From assembly GCA_037447605.1 (NCBI GenBank), contig CM074814.1:2181309-2245308 (forward strand): 64,000 nt of DNA, given 5' to 3'. Both the position numbers and the translations under genes were made by a program. The DNA comes from Zygnema circumcarinatum (taxonomy: Eukaryota > Streptophyta > Zygnematophyceae > Zygnematales > Zygnemataceae). The notes under the pieces were generated by a model. The model ran no database searches. It was not told the DNA's origin and saw only the letters and a program-made list of their open reading frames with translations. This document shows positions 57,567 through 64,000 of this stretch, in pieces. Every line of letters starts with the position of its first letter. Position 1 is the first letter of the stretch.

Positions 57567-59734
57567 ATGGTGAAGTTGACATCTGTGAGGAGCACACGAT
57601 GCTACGGCTATCCAGAACCCTTGAATGATATAGCTGAGCTGGTCAACGCTCTTATATATCTAGTGGCGACGACTTTGCTACTCTCTGCTCTTGCATTTGA
57701 TCTGAACCGAGAGTACGTTTCGTTCATTCTTTGAAATGCAACGTTTGTGCTGTGGCTTCCATCCAGTTATTCACTCGGTCAAAGCAGCCTATCACGATGA
57801 TGATTTGATAGGCTTGCTGTAAAGTTGCCTTTTACTCGTTGCTTTATTATTTACCATCGTTAACGGAACGCTGCATGGCTAATTTCCTCCTGTCTAGAAT
57901 CCATTTGATACTCCGTCATTGTGAACAATGTTAAACACTGGACGCAAGCGAGAAGCTGAGAGTATCTAATTGCTAATCTCTTGTGCATGCCAAAGCTTCA
58001 CGAAGAAACCGTCCTACATATGCATCTTTGTAATTTCTTCAAGTTACTGCAACTGAATGTGTACCAAACATCATTAGAGGAAGTCAAAGGTGCAAAGATT
58101 CTCATTGTATGTCGTAAGCCTTGTAGAGTGTGTGCCCAATTGAAGCCTGATGTCTGGATGTCTGCATGTGGTTTTTGCAGTCATCCGGGGGTGGTGCCAT
58201 GGCTTCTGATGATCTCAGCGCTGCTGCTCGCAGCAGTGAACATCCATGACCTAATAGCACAGCTGGCAGGATTTGATTTCCGCCTCCCCCTCCTAACAGT
58301 AGATCCACAACTTGCGCTTGTGGAAGCCCTTGCGCCAATCTTACATACGATAGGGTTCCTTCTGGCGTTTGGAGGATTCCTTACACTTCACATTGTAATC
58401 TTCGTTCCCAGCTACTGTTTATGCTCTATTTTTTTCACCGATTTGTGGCTTCAAGTATAATGATGTAATTAGGGGTGTGCCTTTGAAATACGTAAGAAAG
58501 ATCCATCCAGCCAGCCAGCTACAACTTCACACAGGTTTGTAATTATATTGGATTAGATTAGTTTAGATTGTCGATAGACTTGATGATTGCAACCAGGAAA
58601 AATACTGTATAAAATGCTGTTTTATTTTATTTCTGTTATTGCTTTCCTATTCATTTTATGCGTGACCTTCTCAGGCTGGCGACAAAGACTATTCTAGTGA
58701 CGTGGAGAGAAGTGGCCGAGAATCACTTTTGGCGGGGTTAGTGCTCCTTCTGATTGGCTCTATTCTGAACAATTTTCAGGTGCACGAACACTTCCACCAA
58801 ATAATCCAAACATTTAGAAAGCATCTTTAGCATATAAGGAGGTTTCAGCATGAGCATTAGTTTATTTTGATTCGTGCTCATTCATGTTGTGGCTACCATT
58901 GGCTAATGATCTGTATACCGCGTTCTTCTCACTGCCTGCACTTCCTTTTCTGTGAAGGAATACGTTATGTAAAAAATAGCAAAAAATGACATCCCTGTCT
59001 CCCCCGCATTTACATGAAGTTGATTTGACACAATACTCTGAGCAAAGCGATTGAATGCAGGTGTACGAACGTTTGGACCTTGTTTCTCAAGCAGAGCAGC
59101 ATGCTGTCAGTATCCCAATGACGCTTGGATCGCTGCTTCTTCTTATCAGCGCAGTTGTTGGACTCGTGCAGTGGCCCAAACCTGCTTTGGGTCAGGCGAC
59201 GGTACATGTTTTTCAGATCCAGCACAAACTTTCTTGTTTGTACGAGTAGGCTAAATCACCGGGGGCATTGCATATGGAACATCTTAGTTGATGCCTTTCC
59301 TTCTTTTACCATGCGCTTATGTTTCCTTAAGCATCCGCCATCCGCCATTTGCCATTTCATCTGCCATGAATCACAAATTCAAACCCATTACAAACTCAAT
59401 TTACATCTTTTAAATGAATTGGATGTTTGCATGTTTGCAGGATCTGTCTCGATGGCTGGCCCTTTCAGCAGGCATCCTGTGGTTCGTCTCCGCCCTCATC
59501 AATGTGGACCGAGTCCTCCGCGTTCAGGAGTCGGACGCCATTGGGAGAGTGGAGCCGCTGAGGAGAGGCGCTGCGGAGGTGTTGGAGGCAGCGAGGGAGC
59601 AGGGCACCCCCCTTATGGAGGCGCCGCGCGTGGAGACGGCGCCGGCGGCTCGCCGGACGCCGCCCCGCGATGTGGAGAAAGGGCAGCACGCAGACGCTCG
59701 CGCGGAGGTCGGGCAGAAGGCCGGCTTTCAGTAA
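57567..59734 (+). CDS. Predicted six-helix membrane protein, unknown
   Basis: Five exons in phase: 57567-57712, 58181-58394, 58675-58779, 59061-59201 and 59441-59734, giving 299 aa. Six hydrophobic segments: LVNALIYLVATTLLLSALAF, VVPWLLMISALLLAAVNIHD, LHTIGFLLAFGGFLTLHI, LLAGLVLLLIGSILNNF, MTLGSLLLLISAVVGLVQW and LALSAGILWFVSALINVD. No signal peptide is needed if the first is an anchor. The last ~70 residues are charged and hydrophilic (ARRTPPRDVEKGQHADARAE), probably cytosolic. I recognise no family. An upstream 5' exon around 57223-57357 (MRNSYAFLHPSRCFPG..., then a GTAAGA donor) is possible but unproven. Confidence 0.75.
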
Positions 59735-59736
59735 GG

Positions 59737-59895
59737 ATACTCTCTCTCTCTCTCCCCATCTCTCTCTCTCTCCCCCTCTCTCTCTCTCTCCCTTCCTCTC
59801 TCTCTCTCTCTTCCCCCCTCTCTCTCTCCTTTTCCCCACACACACTCTCTCTCTTTCCCCACTCACTCTCTCTCGCACACACACACACCCGTCAT
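59737..59895. repeat. (CT)n/(CA)n microsatellite
   Basis: Long TCTCTC runs with CCCC and CACACA blocks directly after the stop of the membrane protein gene. Confidence 0.9.
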
Positions 59896-61006
59896 TTTAG
59901 CAGATTGTGTGAACGTCTTGTCCGACTAGCAGTGACTTTACTCGGGTCCCATTATTCATGTATATATGTTTTTTGCTTTTCAGGCCTGCGGAGCGGCCCT
60001 GGGCAGGATAGAAAGAGCTTGCAGACATTGGAGGGCGATTCAGGGCAATTCTGTAAGAAGGGAGGGTTGAGAGCAGGGCCTCACCACCTGAAAGACGCTC
60101 CTTTCGCAGCTCCCCTCCTTGTCGAATGAATGGAATGGCAGAGGCCGCAGTGCCCCACGTTTGGCGAAGTACCGTAAAGTGTGCAGCAGAACTAGCGTAG
60201 GAAATTTGCTGTTCCCCCGTCACGAGTATTGGACGGGGTAAAGGACTAAGGATGCTTCGGGATTGGGGGATGATGATGATGATGATGATGATGTGAAAGT
60301 AGGGCCATGCATGTACTGATGATGCCATTCATGGGGCATGGGTCGATGCATGGCATGTGCTCCACCTGCTGCAAGTACACGGGACGTGAGCATCGTTGAT
60401 TTTCACTTCGATTTTTTTGTCATGGGGGGCTTAAGAAGGAGCAAAATAAACAGTACGACGTTGTTTTGAATTTTTTGCAAGGAGAAAAATTTGTTGTATG
60501 TACCACAAATCACGCAATTCACAAACAGCAAAGAAGGCCAGTCAGGGTCTTTTCTAAAAGGGAACTATAGAAGCTTTCCATTTCATTGCCGAACTTGTAA
60601 GATTTCAAAAAATGGCCTTCAAAAATCCTACATAGCTCAAGACCGGGTCTCCGCCAAAAGACAATTTTTTTTTCATTGGTTTAGGGTTTCTGGTTTTTCG
60701 GGACTTCTTGCCAAAATCTATTTGGTTGAGACCAGCAAAAAACGAGTATTTACCGAATGATGTGATCTGCACTTTAAAAGGGAAAAGCTCTACTTCCTTC
60801 TCTATGTACAGGAAAAGCTCTACTTCCTTCTCTATGTACAGCACCAGGACTCGTATACTCTCGACTTCAAAACAACGGGAAAAATGAAAAAGGGAAACAA
60901 GGGGGACACCTCACAAAATGTACACGAAAACTTGCCGCGTCTTTGACATCACAATCCTTTTTGACTTCAGAACCTTTCAAACTCACGTTTTCTTACACCA
61001 TCACGA
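59896..61006. other. Intergenic region with short repeats
   Basis: Convergent 3' regions. (GAT)n at about 60267-60292, and an exact 30-bp direct duplication at 60781-60810 and 60811-60840 (GGAAAAGCTCTACTTCCTTC, then TCTATGTACA). No supported gene. Confidence 0.6.
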
Positions 61007-63859
61007 TTATTCGACATCGCCTTCGACCGCCTCCAGATACAAATTGTCCAACACGGCGTCCCGTTCGCCATACGGCGCCAAGACGCGGGTGTCGAGCTGC
61101 TTGGCGTCCGCCAACCCTCTGGCGAGGAGGCGCGAGAGAGGAGCGGCAGACATGCCGTGGAGGACGATGGAGCAGAGAACCACGAAGGAAACCACTTGGA
61201 AAGCCCTCTCATCTCCTATTTCCTCTTGAACGAACGTGGTGTAAAAGAGTGCTCCAACACCGATGGGACCGAAGAATCCGGCAAAACCAGCCTGAGAAAG
61301 ATGGAAGTGGACAATGGGGATGGACGAAGGTTAGGGGGTTTGGTTGAGTTTGTCTGCTGCAGTGACTCGTCATCAGCTTAGAAGACTATGCACATGGATG
61401 GCAGTTGACTTTCCTGGAGACGGGAACATGGAATCTCCATAGATACAGGACCAGGGACTAGGGAGAGCGGGAGGCGGAGGAGGAAAAAAGGGGAGAAGGA
61501 GGAGAGACAAGAGGAGAGAAATAGGAGCTGGGAAGAGGGAGGGAGGGGCGGGAAGGGGAAAGTCGAGAGGGAGACCAACAATAAAAAGGGAGAGGCAAGT
61601 GAAGGAGAGACAGATGCAGGGAAGTGGCAGGGGGGGAGTGCAGGGGGAGCGAGACAAAGACCCCGGATATTTTACCCATAAAGGAGTGAGAGGAAGCGGT
61701 AATCGTAAGCACCTGAATGAGCATACTGCGGCTTCCTCCAGACTCTCTCTGAAGTTCGGGAATAAAGCGGCAGAATGCGAGGACGACAGGGAGGCGACGG
61801 AGGAGGATGACAGCCAAGCTGTAGAGAAGGAGCCGGCCGAGCCCCAACTGGGCCCATGCATGGAACGGCAGGAAGGACCCAAAGAGGGTGAAGAAAGAGA
61901 CTGTGATGATGATCTCCAAACCGTAAATTGCATCATAGCTGCCTTCTTCGCCGGTCGGATCTCTGCTGCAGAAAGCCACACTGCCGGCAAACACTGCCAG
62001 TACACCAGAGGAGCCTGTAAAGGGAGCAGGAGAGAGAGAGAGCCCGTATTAAAGGGAGAAGCACCCTCTAAGGGTTGATTTGAAAGAAAAAAGCCGTCGA
62101 AGAGGAGGCATGGACATAGGGCAATGGTGCGATGGTTTGGTTGGACTTGGAAAGTAGTTCAGAAAAAGACACGGTCTCGTGGAAAATGGTCTCTTTCTCT
62201 CTCGCTCTCTTTATCTTTTTCTCTGTCTTTTCATTCATGCACATGCAAAACTGATTTGGTGACCCCTTAATCCCGGCTGAGCAGAAATTCAACCAAGAGG
62301 ATTTCAGTAAAAAGTAAGAACATTGTATTTTGGCCCTTGAATTAACTACATGAATAGTTATCGCCCCGAGAGAAAGACCTCTTGAAAAAGCAAATTGGCT
62401 GAAGTCTTACCAATGGCCCGCACAAAGCCCTGAATGCCGAATGCGAGCCCAATTATATGCGCCAAAAAGGAAGGCTCATCTTGCAGCGAATGTTTGGTCG
62501 ATATCCACTTTATTCCCCGAGCACATAGTCCAAAAAGAATGCCCACCAATATGGCAAGCAGCACCTGCATCAGTTCGACAGGAAGTGAGGATAAGACTCT
62601 GAAGGCTGAAAAAAAATCGTCAATGTCTGATTTTTGAAAGCGTGGCTTTTTTCTTCCATACATACTCGCAAGAAGGGAGGGCGAGAGTATGACCTGGTAA
62701 CCCCATGCTTCATAAAGCCACTGTGCTAATCCTTTCGCGGGAGAAGATGCCTCCAGCAGCATCAACGGAAGCATCACAAAGGGTAGTGCAGATCCATCAT
62801 TTGCTGCACTTTCTGCAGAAAGCAAGTGTCGCAGACCTGGAGGAAGATGTCTGCAGTGAAAGACAGAAAATTCAAAGCTTCAATAAAAGATGTCAACTGC
62901 AGTCAGCAGAGAGGACAGAAATATGTTCCAGTCAAAGGCAAAAGAAGGAGTGAATAAAAACTGAAATGAAACATAAAGGAAATGTTAAAACAAGCTAGCT
63001 TTCTCACATCCTGAAGATTTAACGAGAAGAGAAGTCTATGGTCAAAACTTACAGTGCAGCGAAACGCCCCTGAATCACGGTTGATGCAAGAACTGGATCC
63101 GTCGGTGTGAGGCATGCGGCAATAGCAAGACACCTGTATACTCCCAAGTCTCCTAATAGCAGCCAAGTGATAGCAAAGGAGACTCCCCACGTAATCACTG
63201 CGATCGGACCTAACATCATGGCGAGGGATTTCCATTCCACCTCCACATACATGAAGGGCAGGCCAGTCGCAGCAGAAGCCAGCTGGATGGCCAACACTAG
63301 ACGCATCACCTACAACGTGTGATAGATGACACATGTTAGTCAGGAAAGATACTGCTCAAAGGACGGACTTCTGTGACTTCTGTGGGGCAGTGGGAACAAG
63401 AGATCTGCAAGAGAGTTTGAAAAGTGTCGACTTATTGCAAGCAACTCACATGCAACCATCAAACGATGATACTTTAACAAGTCCATGAAACAGATTGCAG
63501 GTACACTTCAGATGACTTTTCCAGGTTTGGCAGTACATGTGGTTTCAGCTCCCAATTCTCCACTTGTAGTTTTATCAAACAGCGCACATGATTTGAACTT
63601 TATTTTATTTTCGAGTCCCAATTGTCACCTCTTGGATGAACTGGAAGAAGGTATCCTCATTCTCAAACCAGTCTCGTGGATAAAATATTTTGCCCACTGC
63701 CGGTCCAAGGAGTGTGCCCACAATGGTCGCCATCAAAACTTCCGATACCAAATACCGCTCTTTCAACAGGCGCTGAAGGAATGTATACACCATGATCAGA
63801 GCGCCCACGATTCCAGTTGTAAAATGGAGCCATACGTTTGGAGGAACCAGTTGCAACAT
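61007..63859 (-). CDS. Na+/H+ antiporter, CPA1 (NHA1-like)
   Basis: Exchanges Na+ (or K+) for H+ across a membrane, for salt and pH balance. Six exons in phase: 63859-63629, 63309-63053, 62850-62694, 62564-62411, 62014-61713 and 61291-61007, giving 461 aa from ATG 63859. Motifs: CLTPTDPVLASTVIQGRFA and LRHLLSAESAANDGSALPF, the latter with the ND pair that carries ions in CPA1 exchangers. About ten to twelve hydrophobic segments are visible (for example GLPFMYV...AITWLLLG and VLLAILVGILFGLC). The arrangement is closest to fungal NHA1/bacterial NhaP-type, not plant vacuolar NHX. There is no long cytosolic tail, unlike SOS1. The 129-bp intron 62693-62565 is a multiple of three without stop, so its retention would stay in frame. 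Confidence 0.87.
61440..61565. repeat. GGGAGAGG purine tract in antiporter intron
   Basis: Purine-rich on the + strand, hence pyrimidine-rich in the transcript; lies in the intron between 61713 and 61291. Confidence 0.8.
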
Positions 63860-64000
63860 TTTTCCAGCTTTCTCTTCCCGTTTCTCTGAAAGGCTCTTTA
63901 GGGAAAATGCTCGTCAACTCATCTGTGTTCTGCGTCTAAAGATATCAGCTCATATTGGTCATAATCGTTCTGCAAATAATCTCACATAAGAGAGTTACCA
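63860..64000. other. Upstream flank of antiporter
   Basis: No further exon recognised; an extra 5' exon outside the window cannot be excluded. Confidence 0.4.

Overview
The window looks like nuclear DNA of a streptophyte green organism (land plant or charophyte alga). Genes are split by many short GT-AG introns. One encodes an APO-type protein, a plant organelle family, and two encode PCC13-62-type desiccation-related proteins. Degenerate GGGTTTA/GGGTTTCA arrays resemble plant telomere repeats, and CACGTGGC (ABRE/G-box) and CCAAT elements recur next to genes. I cannot fix a genus. No prokaryotic operon, CRISPR array or recognisable transposon was found. Intron coordinates come from splice signals, reading phase and family conservation only; there are no transcripts.

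Layout, left half. 1-970 (+): 3' part of a calumenin-like EF-hand protein. 3143-8025 (-): a long multi-exon conserved protein I cannot name. 8652-13026 (+): complete RluA-type RNA pseudouridine synthase, followed by a short armadillo-repeat fragment. 14459-16147 (-): single-exon Ser/Thr kinase with a long acidic N-terminus. 18615-23709 (-): WRAP53/TCAB1-like WD-repeat protein, one of whose introns holds about 1.5 kb of pure polypyrimidine (G-rich in the transcript). 24636-27953 (+): complete FAD-dependent monooxygenase with an internal tandem exon duplication. 28859-30729 (-): APO protein. 31283-32117 (-): small protein with a transit-peptide-like start. 32870-35040 (-): secreted protein with a Pro-rich tail.

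Layout, right half. 35.3-37.3 kb is repeat-rich (ATGCATGC satellite, GTAC/CGATAC palindromic families). 37983-40600 (+): complete DJ-1/PfpI protein. 41906 onward (+): a type II membrane P-loop/sulfotransferase-like gene that runs into a 100-N gap. The block between the two gaps (43875-55447) is a large inverted repeat: two near-identical 3,056-bp arms around a 5.4-kb spacer. It carries two opposed desiccation-related genes and three copies of a small predicted plastid protein. A C-terminal exon right of the second gap (55870-56163) may belong to the interrupted gene left of the first gap, so the block may be mis-scaffolded or may be a real insertion. 57567-59734 (+) encodes a protein with about six membrane segments. 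61007-63859 (-) encodes an NHA1-type Na+/H+ antiporter.

The strongest signals for a second look are the inverted-repeat block and its sharp identity boundary inside the desiccation genes, the gene split by the gaps, the G-rich intron and apparent frameshift in the WRAP53-like gene, the broken exon duplicate in the monooxygenase, and the recurring CACGTGGC+CCAAT promoter pattern.
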